A stretch of DNA of 64,000 nucleotides from Faeciplasma sp048393055 (GCA_048393055.1 DBFJJS010000010.1:124001-188000), one strand, 5' to 3'; counted from the stretch's first letter, positions 33,890-42,475 are shown. The notes: generated by a model not told the origin, from the sequence alone. Program-made: numbers and translations.

Positions 33890-35010
33890 CTCAGATCCAA
33901 ATCCTCTCTTCCGACATGTCCGTAAGCCGCAAGCTGACGGTAAATAGGTCTCTTAAGGTCAAGCGCGCTTATAATTGCGGACGGTCTTAAATCGAACACC
34001 ATCTTCACCGCATCGGAAAGCTTATCATCGGAAACGCTTCCCGTTCCAAACGTATCTACAAGCAGGGAAACCGGATTCGCAACGCCTATCGCGTATGCAA
34101 GCTGTATTTCGCACTTTGAAGCCAGTCCCGCCGCAACGATATTCTTTGCGACATACCTCGCAGCATACGCGGCGGAGCGGTCAACCTTTGTGGGGTCTTT
34201 GCCGCTGAATGCTCCGCCTCCGTGGCGCGCGTATCCTCCGTATGTATCTACGATTATCTTTCTTCCGGTAAGTCCGCAGTCTCCCTGAGGACCTCCTATT
34301 ACAAATCTCCCCGTGGGATTGACGTAATAAACCGTCCTGTCGTCTATAAGCTCGTCGGGTATAACGGCTTTAATACACTTTTCAATGATATCCTTTTTAA
34401 TCGTCTCCTGAGAAACGGCTGCGTCGTGCTGGGTAGATATAACTACGGTGTCTATCCTGACCGGCTTTCCGTCGACATACTCAACTGTCACCTGGCTCTT
34501 GCCGTCGGGTCTTAAATAGCCCAGCCCCCCGCTCTTTCTAAGCTCCGAAAGCTTCCTTGAAAGTTTGTGGGCATAGTAAATCGGCATTGGCATCAGAGTA
34601 GGCGTTTCGTCGCATGCGTAGCCGAACATCATTCCCTGATCGCCCGCACCGGTATCGAAAGCGTTGCGCTCCCTTCCCTCAAGAGAATTATCAACTCCCA
34701 TGGCGATATCGGGAGATTGCTGGTGAATAGAGGTGAGCACCGAGCAGGTCTCGCTGTCGAAGCCGTACTTCGCCCTGTCATAGCCTATATCCTTGACAAC
34801 TGAACGCACTATCTTTGAAATGTCAAGCGACGCCTTTGTGGTAATTTCGCCCAAGCACAAAATCAAGCCTGTTGTGCATGTAGTTTCACATGCAACTCTC
34901 GAATCGGGGTCTTGCCGCAGGCACTCGTCGAGTACGGCGTCGGATATCTGATCGCATATTTTATCGGGATGCCCCTCCGTGACAGATTCGGAAGTAAATA
35001 AACTTCTCAT
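33832..35010 (-). CDS. metK: S-adenosylmethionine synthetase
   Basis: Makes S-adenosylmethionine (SAM) from methionine and ATP. The 392 aa match the family length. Motifs are FTSESVTEGHPDKICDQISD at the N-terminus, the methionine/ATP loop GAGDQGMMFGYACDE, the P-loop-like GGGAFSGKDPTKVDRSAAY, and the Lys-rich active site around it. The ATG at 35010 follows AAAGGA; the longer frame from 35112 would run back into the riboswitch and is rejected. Expression is set by a SAM-I riboswitch and terminator in the leader, giving feedback by its product. Confidence 0.98.
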   Translation of the reverse strand: MRSLFTSESVTEGHPDKICDQISDAVLDECLRQDPDSRVACETTCTTGLILCLGEITTKASLDISKIVRSVVKDIGYDRAKYGFDSETCSVLTSIHQQSPDIAMGVDNSLEGRERNAFDTGAGDQGMMFGYACDETPTLMPMPIYYAHKLSRKLSELRKSGGLGYLRPDGKSQVTVEYVDGKPVRIDTVVISTQHDAAVSQETIKKDIIEKCIKAVIPDELIDDRTVYYVNPTGRFVIGGPQGDCGLTGRKIIVDTYGGYARHGGGAFSGKDPTKVDRSAAYAARYVAKNIVAAGLASKCEIQLAYAIGVANPVSLLVDTFGTGSVSDDKLSDAVKMVFDLRPSAIISALDLKRPIYRQLAAYGHVGREDLDLSWEKTDKKQELLDALNRLM

Positions 35011-35051
35011 TTTTGATTTCCTTTCTGAGCATAGAATAGATGTAAAACAGT

Positions 35052-35081
35052 AAAAAATAAGCGTACGGAAAATCCGAACGC
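35052..35081 (-). terminator. SAM-riboswitch terminator
   Basis: Minus-strand GCGTTCGGA / TCCGTACGC stem with one T-T mismatch, followed by TTATTTTTT. It lies between the aptamer and the metK ribosome site. Confidence 0.8.
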
Positions 35082-35106
35082 ATTGAAAACATATGTTTAT
35101 AAGTTT

Positions 35107-35198
35107 CCTCATCTTTCGGATAAACCGCTGGATTTAGCACCTTGAAAACAGGTTGCCGGACTTCATAGGACCAGATTCCTCCGTCTCTCTTGATAAGG
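35107..35198 (-). ncRNA. SAM-I (S-box) riboswitch
   Basis: Minus-strand RNA with the S-box core blocks in order: CTTATCAAGAGAGACGGAGG, CTGGTCC-ATGAAGTCCGGCAACC, AAGGTGCTAAATCC, and AAAGATGAG closing P1. SAM binding is known to favour the downstream terminator. It controls metK here. Identified by its conserved blocks, not by a covariance search. Confidence 0.95.
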
Positions 35199-35217
35199 CT
35201 TATTCATTTCGGTATGT

Positions 35218-35246
35218 ATTATACAACATTAATCCCGGTTTGTCAA
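35218..35246 (-). promoter_or_regulatory. metK promoter
   Basis: Consensus minus-strand TTGACA (35241-35246), 17 bp, TATAAT (35218-35223), about 20-25 bp ahead of the SAM-I aptamer. The remaining DNA up to the sigma gene (35247-35391) shows no further gene. Confidence 0.9.
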
Positions 35247-35391
35247 CAAAGTTCTTAAGCTTTTAAAGAAAATGAGAAACAGCGGTAATAAAACGGATGC
35301 AATAGCAATTAGAAATGTCTAATTAATTTCTTTATATATGCAACCGTTCCGCCGTAGAATGCGCTTATATATATGAAAGGGGTTGAGCAAA

Positions 35392-35952
35392 TTGGAAGAC
35401 AGCAAAATAGTCGAGCTTTATTTGTGCCGCGACGAAACAGCAATACATTATACCTCTGAAAAGTTCGGATCACGGCTTTTTTCTTTGTCATACGGCATAG
35501 TAAAAGACATTCCGACCGCCGAGGAATGTGAAAACGACACCTACATGGAAGCGTGGAACTCCATACCGCCGCACGAGCCGAAAAACTATCTTTATGCTTT
35601 TTTGGCGCGTATAACACGGCATATCTCGCTTAATCGCTGCCGAGAGCGACAGAGTCTTAAGCGCAGCGCATTTATATGCGAGCTGAGTTCTGAAATAGAG
35701 CAATGCATACCGTCGCCCTGCGACTGCGAATGCGCCATTGACGACATGGCGTTTAAAGAGCTTTTAAATTCGTTTCTCAGCACGCTTGATAATGAAAAGC
35801 GAATTGTCTTTTTGCGGCGTTACTGGTTTTTAGACTCTATCGCAGACATCTCAAAACGCTTTTCCCTATCCCAAAGCAAAGTAAAATCCATGCTTTTTCG
35901 ATGTCGAAACAAATTCAGAAAATTGCTTGAGAGTGGTGGTTATAACTTATGA
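35392..35952 (+). CDS. ECF-type RNA polymerase sigma factor
   Basis: Small sigma-70 family factor, about 186 aa, with only regions 2 and 4. Region 2 runs over residues about 20-90 (FGSRLFSLSYGIVKDIPTAEECENDTYMEAW, with a helical YLYAFLARITRHISLNRCR). Region 4 covers about 125-180 (SFLSTLDNEKRIVFLRRYWF, then ADISKRFSLSQSKVKSMLF). The likely start is the TTG at 35392, nine bases after AAAGGGG; the TTG at 35383 directly abuts that site. The last codons overlap the next gene by four bases, and that gene encodes a one-helix membrane protein, the usual arrangement for a sigma factor with its anti-sigma partner. Confidence 0.92.
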   Translation: MEDSKIVELYLCRDETAIHYTSEKFGSRLFSLSYGIVKDIPTAEECENDTYMEAWNSIPPHEPKNYLYAFLARITRHISLNRCRERQSLKRSAFICELSSEIEQCIPSPCDCECAIDDMAFKELLNSFLSTLDNEKRIVFLRRYWFLDSIADISKRFSLSQSKVKSMLFRCRNKFRKLLESGGYNL

Positions 35953-37199
35953 GAGGAAATGAATTTCTTGATAAAGTAGAGTTAATCGATCCGAAATACA
36001 TTGAGGCTGCAGACACAGCAGTAAATAAAAAAAGCCGCACATTTATCAAATATACTGCAATAGCGGCATGTCTGGCAATTGCAGTGTTTTCAGCTGCGCG
36101 CATTGCGCAACACACAAAAATCAAAGACGATGCCCCAAGACTCCCCGCAGTCACCGGCACGGACATTACAGCCGACAATACCGATCCGCAGGAGCCGGTC
36201 ATGCTGAGCATTCCGGAATCATTTGATAGCGCTGCAGGCTTCGAGGGATACATGGCGTATGACATATCAGAGCTTGTAAGCGGCAACCCTTGGAACGAGG
36301 ACATGCGGATAGCAGAACTTCCTGTATACAAAAATCCTATAAGCTATGATATATACCACATAGCTCGCGGCGTTGATTACGAAAAAATGAAGGAGCTTTT
36401 AATAGAGACGTCGGAGCGTCTAGGCATCGATACTTCCGCTTATGAAATAACCGACGACGCCCCGACCGAGGAGCAAAAGCAGCGTACTATTGAAAAGCTT
36501 AAAACAGCCGGATATGAGGAAATACCTGACGGATACTTTGATCCCACATATTTGATGATAGACACGGGAAGTGCTAAAATCAAAGTAAATGTGAACATGG
36601 CGGTGTCTGTAGAGCTTTATAACGGCGAGAGTTTCATCGATGAAGTCAATAATTCCTCCTATGATTCTTGTGTCTCAGTTGCCGAATACGTCAAAAACGA
36701 ATATAAAAACATTTTAAATATGACCGATCCCCAGATAAATATATCCGGAGGAGACCGTTCCACCGACCTGACTCAAAACTATTATATTGAATTCTATGAC
36801 GGCAGCGGCAATGACGTTGAAAAAATCGTTAATTACAGTCTTAACAATGCAGTTCTTTATTCTAGCACGAATTTGACAATCTATAATTACGGCGACGCCG
36901 AAAAGGTCGGCGATTATCCCATCATAACCGCAGACGAAGCCAAAGAGCTTTTGATAGGCGGAAACTATATCACGACTGTTGTTCAATATGATTTTCCGGG
37001 AGCAAAGTATATTACAAAGGTAGAGCTTATATACAGAAGCGACGCTACGTCTGAGTATTTTATACCGTATTACCGCTTTTATATTGAACTGCCTGAAGCG
37101 GGAAGGGATGACCTTAAAACCTACGGGGCGTACTATGTTCCGGCTGTCGAATCAAAGTATATCTTAAACATGCCGCTGTGGGACGGAAGTTTCAACTGA
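35949..37199 (+). CDS. Single-pass membrane protein, probable anti-sigma or sensor partner of the ECF factor
   Basis: Protein of 416 aa with no family I can name. Residues about 1-32 are cytosolic (NEFLDKVELIDPKYIEAAD, a start seen in many Clostridia ECF-linked proteins). One membrane helix covers about 33-53 (YTAIAACLAIAVFSAA), and about 360 extracytoplasmic residues follow, rich in acidic and Tyr residues. The second half contains a beta-rich region with ITADEAKELLIGGNYI. No zinc-finger HxxxCxxC of classic anti-sigma factors is present. The ATG overlaps the sigma gene stop by four bases. The anti-sigma role is inferred from operon position and topology only. Confidence 0.7.
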   Translation: MRGNEFLDKVELIDPKYIEAADTAVNKKSRTFIKYTAIAACLAIAVFSAARIAQHTKIKDDAPRLPAVTGTDITADNTDPQEPVMLSIPESFDSAAGFEGYMAYDISELVSGNPWNEDMRIAELPVYKNPISYDIYHIARGVDYEKMKELLIETSERLGIDTSAYEITDDAPTEEQKQRTIEKLKTAGYEEIPDGYFDPTYLMIDTGSAKIKVNVNMAVSVELYNGESFIDEVNNSSYDSCVSVAEYVKNEYKNILNMTDPQINISGGDRSTDLTQNYYIEFYDGSGNDVEKIVNYSLNNAVLYSSTNLTIYNYGDAEKVGDYPIITADEAKELLIGGNYITTVVQYDFPGAKYITKVELIYRSDATSEYFIPYYRFYIELPEAGRDDLKTYGAYYVPAVESKYILNMPLWDGSFN

Positions 37200-37340
37200 T
37201 AGCATCAAAAATCATTTTAAAATTTTAAGCTGTTCTTTATAATTTTACAAGATAATCTTGCAAATAATGCTCATATGCCATAAAGTAACATATAAAAATT
37301 TAGTAAACAATAGCCCGCTGCTCCGAAGTTTATAATGAAT

Positions 37341-37362
37341 TATGGAAAGCAAACTTTCCATA
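37341..37362. promoter_or_regulatory. Perfect inverted repeat, probable operator of the decayed HTH gene
   Basis: TATGGAAAG-CAAA-CTTTCCATA: nine-base perfect arms with a four-base centre, located between a TATAAT (37331-37336) and the AAGGAGG of the HTH pseudogene. Position and symmetry suggest the autoregulatory site of that regulator. Confidence 0.7.
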
Positions 37363-37379
37363 GGAAGGAGGATAATATA

Positions 37380-37584
37380 GTGAAAAACCGTTTAGAGAAA
37401 TTACGAAAAGAACGGGAGGATTAAGCAAGAAGAATTAGCAGCCGCCTTAAAAGCTTCCAGATAAACTATAGGTTCATTAGAAAACGGAAAATACAACCCT
37501 TCTATTCAGTTGGCTTTCAAATTATCAAAATATTTTGGTTTAATGATAGAAGATATTTTTATCTATGAGGAGGAGCAAGAATAA
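37380..37584 (+). pseudogene. Decayed XRE/Cro-type HTH regulator
   Basis: Remnant of a small helix-turn-helix regulator of about 67 residues. A good ribosome site (AAGGAGG, eight bases) precedes GTG at 37380, coding KNRLEKLRKERE, but the frame stops at 37422-37424. One frame over, the homology continues (IKQEELAAALKASR), hits a TAA at 37462-37464 where the family has Gln (SRQTIGSLENG), and then runs intact through TIGSLENGKYNPSIQLAFKL to a stop at 37582. So there is one frameshift and one nonsense change. Composition is AT-rich compared with neighbours. The operator-like palindrome upstream remains perfect. Confidence 0.85.
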
Positions 37585-37587
37585 AAC

Positions 37588-37848
37588 ATGAAAATTTATT
37601 GTCCCAAGAAGAAAGGAACGAACTGAATCAATTAAAAGTCGAAAAAAGATGAAAGAAATATAGCATTAGGCAATGCGGCAAAAGCCAGAGCATACGAATT
37701 GTTAATATGGATCTACGCTATATCCATTTCCCTACTTGCCATCTTTGATATTATCAGTCTGGTAGCCTTTTTTATCTTGCTCGGAATTTTTTCAATTTGC
37801 CAAGTTTATTTTATTATAAGACTATGGAAATACCATAAAGATCTATGA
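37588..37848 (+). pseudogene. Decayed two-helix membrane partner of the HTH regulator
   Basis: Remnant of a small membrane protein of about 87 residues that commonly accompanies this kind of HTH gene. From ATG 37588 the frame ends within 12 codons. A one-base shift in the A-rich start restores NLLSQEERNELNQLKVEKR, and a second shift (apparent loss of two bases near 37650) is needed to reach ERNIALGNAAKARAYELLIW and two hydrophobic helices ending in RLWKYHKDL, stop 37846. At least two frameshifts make a functional product unlikely. Together with the HTH remnant it forms a dead two-gene cassette. Confidence 0.8.
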
Positions 37849-37882
37849 AAAAGCGCCGGAGCGTGTTGCTCCGGCGCAAAAA
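37847..37882 (-). terminator. Terminator after the two-repeat lipoprotein gene
   Basis: Perfect stem GCGCCGGAGC / GCTCCGGCGC, five-base loop, followed on the minus strand by TTTTT. Confidence 0.85.
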
Positions 37883-37899
37883 TTTAATTACCTGCTGGA

Positions 37900-39233
37900 T
37901 TATGCGGCTTCTCCGTCCGAAGCCTGTTCATCCGCAGCTTCGCCGTCGGAAGTTTCAGCATCGTCTCCCGAAGCAGCTTCATCTTCTGAAGTCCCAGCCT
38001 CCACTACAGGCTCAGCAGCGTATTCGGGATTGCTCTCGGCGCCAGCCATATAATCATCAAGAGTACCGTAATAAACTCCTATTTCGTTTACGGTAAAGTT
38101 ATCAAGAGTGGTGTCCCACGTGAGAGCTTTAAACGCAAGCTGACGCGCTGTATCGTCAGCGATTTCAGCGTCAAAGTACTCGGTGGTAAGCTCAATAAGA
38201 TAGTCGTACTCTCCGGATTCAAACCTGAAATAATCGCTCATATTAATCTGTCTTGAAGAGGTTACCTCGTCGTTGTCCAAAAGCCATACTCTGAAATTAC
38301 TGTCAGATGTGCCCTTTATATGAACGACCACAGTCTTGCCCATTCCGACTCCCGAAGGAAGATTAAATGATACAAGCGTAGCGCCGTTTACAGTAAGCCC
38401 GTCGTCGGACCACGTAAGAGACTCTTCGTCGTTTTCAACACGCTCGTTTGAAATCTGAGCGTGTCCGAAGTTATCAACATTCACAGGAATTGCAGTAAAT
38501 CTTGACGCATCGTATTCGGCCGACAGCTCAGCGGGAGCATTGTTGAACCACTCGACGTCTGCCTCATACTCGCTGACCGTGCCTGCATAAACGCAAAGTT
38601 CTGTGATCGTAAAGTCGGAAGGAGATTCGGCATCGACAGCGCTAAGCACAAAGACAGATGCGGGAGCGGAAGCCTCGTCTTCACCGCTCAATACTTCAAG
38701 CTCTATAAACCTCTCAAAATCTCCGGCGGCAATGCCGTATGCATCTGTAACGGGAGAAGAAGCCGAATCCGCAAGAGCTACGGTAAAATCAGCCGCAGCA
38801 GTTCCCTTGATATACAATATCGCAGTAGAACCCGCCGCTATTTCCTCCGGCAGGTTAAACGAGACAGATGAGATGGATACAGCCGACATGCTTCCGTCCT
38901 CGTTATACGTCAACGCCTGTCCCTCGGAATCGGGCGCGTAGCCCGCCATGTTTTCTTCTGTAAGGACGACATCGTCATACAGCTCGGGTATAAACTCAAG
39001 CTCAAGAACCTCTTCCGGCTCCTCTACCGGCTCTGTAACCTCAGGTTCTGTGACCTCGGGCTCTGTTTCCTCCTGGTCGGTCTCCTCCTGCTCTGTAGTC
39101 TCAGGCTCGTCGTTTTCCGTTACTTGCTCTGTCTGATCAGGCTCGTCATCCGAGCTTGACGTACATGCGGTAAATGAAAATACGAGCGCAGCTGAAACAA
39201 AATTGCTAATATTCTTTTAGTAAATGTCATCAT
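37900..39233 (-). CDS. Acidic lipoprotein with two tandem beta modules; signal peptide frameshifted
   Basis: Unrecognised secreted protein. The ATG at 39233 follows GGAGAG and starts MMTFTKRILA, but the frame breaks at the four-base A run at 39199-39202 (T run in the coding strand). One extra base there restores a normal lipoprotein signal, FVSAALVFSFTAC, then an acidic Thr/Glu/Pro linker with TEPEVTEPEVTEP and the rest of the frame. As sequenced, the only open frame begins at ATG 38949 (349 aa). The body has two similar modules of about 130 residues: VSFNLPEEIAAG...YIKGT and VSFNLPSGVGMG...HIKGT, ending in SDFTITELCVYAGT and DNFTVNEIGVYYGT. A carbohydrate-binding role is a guess. The tail is Asp/Glu/Ala-rich. 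Confidence 0.72.
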
Positions 39234-39262
39234 AGATCTCTCCTTTTTATTTTGACGAAAAT

Positions 39263-39291
39263 ATTATACTATGTCTTATTGTAAAAATCAA
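39263..39291 (-). promoter_or_regulatory. Promoter of the two-repeat lipoprotein gene
   Basis: Minus-strand TTGATT (39286-39291), 17 bp, TATAAT (39263-39268), about 30 bp before the ATG. The rest of 39292-39484 is AT-rich and shows no gene. Confidence 0.65.
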
Positions 39292-39484
39292 TAAAAACAT
39301 ATGATATTAAGATGAAAACTATTAAAATTGCACAAATAAATATAATAATAAACTACATATATAACAAAAATCCGAATTAATCTCTCGTATAAACGCTATA
39401 ACGTAATAATACTTTCGGCTGTATACAGCGCGTTAAAGATATCAGCGGCCGACGCATTTAAACACCGACCGCCGAATGTTTATG

Positions 39485-41500
39485 TTACTTATTGCTTTTA
39501 TAAAGCACGATTTCTGCGATATTGCACATATAATCCTCTGTCATACCTTCCGCTCTTCCCTCCGGAACGTCATATCTTATATACCTATAGTTGTATTCCT
39601 TATCCAAGAAGGCGTAGTTCATGCCTGACGCAGGCGAATAAGATACAACATACAGCTCATCCCACTTTTCGCCGTTTTTCGAGCCGTAGAAGCGACCGCC
39701 GTTCATTCTGCTTTCATAACCGGTTCTGGGAGCATAGCCGATCACGTCAAACTTAACCGATTCGCCGAGGTCTATTTCCACCCAGCCCTCTGCAGTTCCG
39801 TCAAAGAAGGTGAGGGTATCGCCGTCAACAACCTTATCGGCAGTGTCGCTTCCGTTGTTCCATGCCATTGAGCCTGTTACTACGGCGCCAGCCATTGAAA
39901 CCTCGTCCAAGCTGATATCAGACATTTCTACGTTCTCAACGATATATGTGGTTACGGAATTTGCCTTAAGCGTAGCGACAAAGCCGTCCTCATAAGCGCC
40001 GATATCGTCAAGCTGTGCCCAATGCTCGCCGTCCTCCATTGTACCGCTGGTCCTGACAGCGCTTACCCTTTTGCCGATAGAGTCCATCTGCGAAAGGTCA
40101 AAGTTTACGGTCTTGTCTTGGCCGGTCTTATTAAGCGCGACTATTACAAGTTGCTTGTTCACGCTGTCATAAGCGGCAAGGGAGTCTGCCCCGCAGTGAA
40201 TGAGCGTCATTCCCGGGCGGATATATCTTGTAAACTGACCGAAGCTGTAATACTTCTGGGTCAAAATAATATCCACGTTGTCATGGTCCGCAACGGCGGT
40301 TCCCCAGAAGCCCTGGGTTATATCTATCATTCCGGAGTCCTGACGACCCTTGTAGCCCTCCTCGCATATATGCTTGTCTATAACCTGCCACAAAACCCAC
40401 GCGGACGGAGACAGGGCGTTTATGTCGGAAATAATCTTTTCACCGAGCCAAAGCGCAGGTCCCATCTCTCCCGCGTCTGTCCCGGCGACTCCGTTGCCGT
40501 CGACCTCGCTCATCCAAAGATTAAAGCCTTCGTCCTTGGCAAGCTGACCAAGCTCGCCTATCTTAGTGGGGTTATATGTATGGGTGTTTATGCGTCCAAG
40601 GCTTTCCCTCGCCTTATCCGAATAGGAAAGGTACTCCTCTATCTGAAGCTCCGTGCTTGTCTCATCGCTCGCCGCTACTATTACATTGGGAAGGTCATAT
40701 TGCCTGAGTGCCTCATAGGTAAGCTCGATTATTTTAGACTGAGACTCGCCGGCGTCAAAATGACAGCCCTCCTGCTTATAGCTGTAAGCTCCCCAGAAAT
40801 TTGTATTCGGCTCGTTCATGGGCGAAACGCTTGTAACCTCTATTCCAAGCTCGTTTTGAATGTAGTTTGTCACATGCGCCAAATACTCGGCAAAATCATC
40901 GTAGCAATCCTCCCTGAGGTTGTCTACGTTAGAGTCAAAGCCGCCCGACGAGCAGCCGCTCACCGTCATAAAATACGGTGGCGAATTCGAAAACACCTCT
41001 ACGATTGCGTCCTCTCCCGCTGCCTCAACAGCTCTCTTAAGAACATTGAGCTGTCCCTTGTCGGCGTCGTAGTCATATACATATTCGCCTGTCTCCTCGT
41101 CCAAAACGAGCCACCCGGGCACATCGGAATCGGTTCTTGTTATATGCGTATGGGTGGGATCGTCTCCTCCGCCGATATTATAGCGCATAATATTAAGCCT
41201 AAGGCCGTCGTCACCGAAGAACAAATCCGCAGCCTGCTGAGACAGCTCGTCAGAATATCCTATTCTGTTTGCCCACCAGCAAAGGCTTGTTCCCCAGCCC
41301 TCGAACACTCCTCCGTTCATTTCGGACGCCCTGAGAGGCGAAACTCCGATTACGGTATCAACATTTACATCGTCGGGCATAATAACCTCCAAATCTTCAT
41401 CATCACTTGTTTCCCCGCCGCCTGCGGAACAGCCCGCCATAGACGTCAGCATACTCAGGCATATCGCCACGGAAATAAACCGTTTTATCCTGTTCCCCAT
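39485..41500 (-). CDS. GH30-like glycosidase lipoprotein (endo-beta-1,6-galactanase type) with C-terminal discoidin-like domain
   Basis: Surface enzyme of 671 aa. The signal peptide ends in SMAGC (lipobox). The catalytic barrel has FEGWGTSLCWWANRIG, RYNIGGGDDPTH, PPYFMTVSGCSSGG, the acid/base Glu in VSPMNEPNT and the nucleophile Glu in LWMSEVDG. These motifs match the GH30 branch with endo-beta-1,6-galactanases better than glucuronoxylanases. A beta-sandwich follows, and residues about 545-670 look like an F5/8-type C (CBM32-like) domain: GWVEIDLGESVKFDVIGYA, then GGRFYGSKNGEKW and YRYIRYDVPEG. GGAGG stands about eight bases before the ATG at 41500. Arabinogalactan is a plausible target, fitting the GH127-like gene. 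Confidence 0.87.
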   Translation of the reverse strand: MGNRIKRFISVAICLSMLTSMAGCSAGGGETSDDEDLEVIMPDDVNVDTVIGVSPLRASEMNGGVFEGWGTSLCWWANRIGYSDELSQQAADLFFGDDGLRLNIMRYNIGGGDDPTHTHITRTDSDVPGWLVLDEETGEYVYDYDADKGQLNVLKRAVEAAGEDAIVEVFSNSPPYFMTVSGCSSGGFDSNVDNLREDCYDDFAEYLAHVTNYIQNELGIEVTSVSPMNEPNTNFWGAYSYKQEGCHFDAGESQSKIIELTYEALRQYDLPNVIVAASDETSTELQIEEYLSYSDKARESLGRINTHTYNPTKIGELGQLAKDEGFNLWMSEVDGNGVAGTDAGEMGPALWLGEKIISDINALSPSAWVLWQVIDKHICEEGYKGRQDSGMIDITQGFWGTAVADHDNVDIILTQKYYSFGQFTRYIRPGMTLIHCGADSLAAYDSVNKQLVIVALNKTGQDKTVNFDLSQMDSIGKRVSAVRTSGTMEDGEHWAQLDDIGAYEDGFVATLKANSVTTYIVENVEMSDISLDEVSMAGAVVTGSMAWNNGSDTADKVVDGDTLTFFDGTAEGWVEIDLGESVKFDVIGYAPRTGYESRMNGGRFYGSKNGEKWDELYVVSYSPASGMNYAFLDKEYNYRYIRYDVPEGRAEGMTEDYMCNIAEIVLYKSNK

Positions 41501-41537
41501 AATGATTTCCTCCACACATTGCCTAATTTATAATATA

Positions 41538-41566
41538 AATATACATGCTTGCCCGTCTGTTTTCAA
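41538..41566 (-). promoter_or_regulatory. Promoter of the GH30-like gene
   Basis: Minus-strand TTGAAA (41561-41566), 17 bp, TATATT (41538-41543), 38 bp ahead of the start codon. Confidence 0.6.
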
Positions 41567-41634
41567 TATAATTAAACTAAGCGTCGGTTTATTAATTCAA
41601 ATATTTATTTCATATAATTATACAAAATAATAAC

Positions 41635-42267
41635 TCATCTATGATACAGGCGGCTTATCGGCTTATAAATTATGTAGCATATTGCAGCCTCTATTATGCC
41701 CTTGCATAGTGTGAACGGAAGGTTAAACACTATAAGGCAGTTAAGAAGCGAGTTACCGGTAGGTATGCCGGCTATCGGAGAAAGTATCGCCTCGTAAGCG
41801 GAGATAATAGCATCGAGCGGCATATTGTATATAACTACATACGCAGGATATACAAAGAAATAGTTTATCGGTATGCTTACAACCGCCATCAAAAGCGCGC
41901 CGCACAGGCATCCTATTATAGCTCCGCCTCGCGTATGCTTGAATTTATATATGATTCCCGCTGTAAAAGTAAATACTGCGCCGAAAAGAAAATTGCACAG
42001 CTCTCCTACCCCCGACGAGCTGCCAAACGGTATATGTATAATATTCTTTACAAGCTCTATCGCGACACCGTAGACAGGACCTAAGACAAATGTTCCTATC
42101 AGCGCGGGTACGTCCGATAAATCAAACTTTACAAACGACGGTATTATCGGTATTGAAAACTCTAAAAATTGCAGTACAAAAGACACTGCGGCAAGCATGG
42201 CGCAGGCCGTAAGCGCCCTTGTGGACACTTTGCGATTCGGTTTTGTCTTTACTGTTGCATTTGACAT
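41635..42267 (-). CDS. ribU: Riboflavin ECF transporter substrate-binding (S) component
   Basis: Membrane S component of 210 aa that captures riboflavin for an energy-coupling-factor transporter; the ATPase/T subunits are encoded elsewhere. Six helices, with family features FVKFDLSDVPALIGTFVLGP and GELCNFLFGAVFTF, plus SIPINYFFVYP. The ATG at 42267 has GAGGAG seven bases ahead. The longer frame from 42324 would begin inside the riboswitch terminator and is rejected. Specificity for riboflavin is supported by the FMN riboswitch directly upstream, not by sequence alone. Confidence 0.93.
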   Translation of the reverse strand: MSNATVKTKPNRKVSTRALTACAMLAAVSFVLQFLEFSIPIIPSFVKFDLSDVPALIGTFVLGPVYGVAIELVKNIIHIPFGSSSGVGELCNFLFGAVFTFTAGIIYKFKHTRGGAIIGCLCGALLMAVVSIPINYFFVYPAYVVIYNMPLDAIISAYEAILSPIAGIPTGNSLLNCLIVFNLPFTLCKGIIEAAICYIIYKPISRLYHR

Positions 42268-42283
42268 AGTATCACTCCTCAAA

Positions 42284-42312
42284 AAATAAAAGCCCACGGG
42301 TGCTCCATGGGC
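42284..42312 (-). terminator. FMN-riboswitch terminator
   Basis: Minus-strand GCCCATGGAGCACCCGTGGGC hairpin followed by TTTTATTTTTT, between the aptamer and the ribU ribosome site. Confidence 0.85.
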
Positions 42313-42330
42313 TTTGCATACCAATACAAA

Positions 42331-42435
42331 TCTTCTTCCATCCAGACTGTAACTGTCGGTATCGGAATTGCACCGATTCCTGCTTTCGCTCGCGGACTTT
42401 ACCGCCGATTGGGAATTTCGCCCTACCCTGAAGAC
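42331..42435 (-). ncRNA. FMN riboswitch (RFN element)
   Basis: Minus-strand leader with the RFN blocks in order: TCTTCAGGGTAGGGCGAAAT, TCCC..CGGCGGTAAAGTCCGCGAGC, GGTGCAATTCCGATACCGAC, and ACAGTCTGGATGGAAGAAGA. FMN binding is known to promote termination or block translation. Here it would shut off riboflavin uptake when FMN is plentiful. Confidence 0.97.
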
Positions 42436-42475
42436 AATATAAATATTAAATTTTCAGTGTTCTGCACCCGAGGGT

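Noticed and set aside
38990..39130. Short direct repeats (TCTGTAACCTCAGG-like) that might suggest a repeat array
   Set aside because: They encode the degenerate Thr-Glu-Pro linker of the lipoprotein and lack spacer structure, so not CRISPR.
38603..39136. Ser/Thr-rich plus-strand frames opposite the acidic lipoprotein
   Set aside because: They mirror Asp/Glu/Thr-rich coding repeats on the other strand.
40022..41533. A 503-codon open frame on the plus strand opposite the GH30-like gene
   Set aside because: It has no family motifs or ribosome site, lies fully antisense to a gene with clear catalytic motifs and a lipobox, and is explained by codon bias of the real gene.
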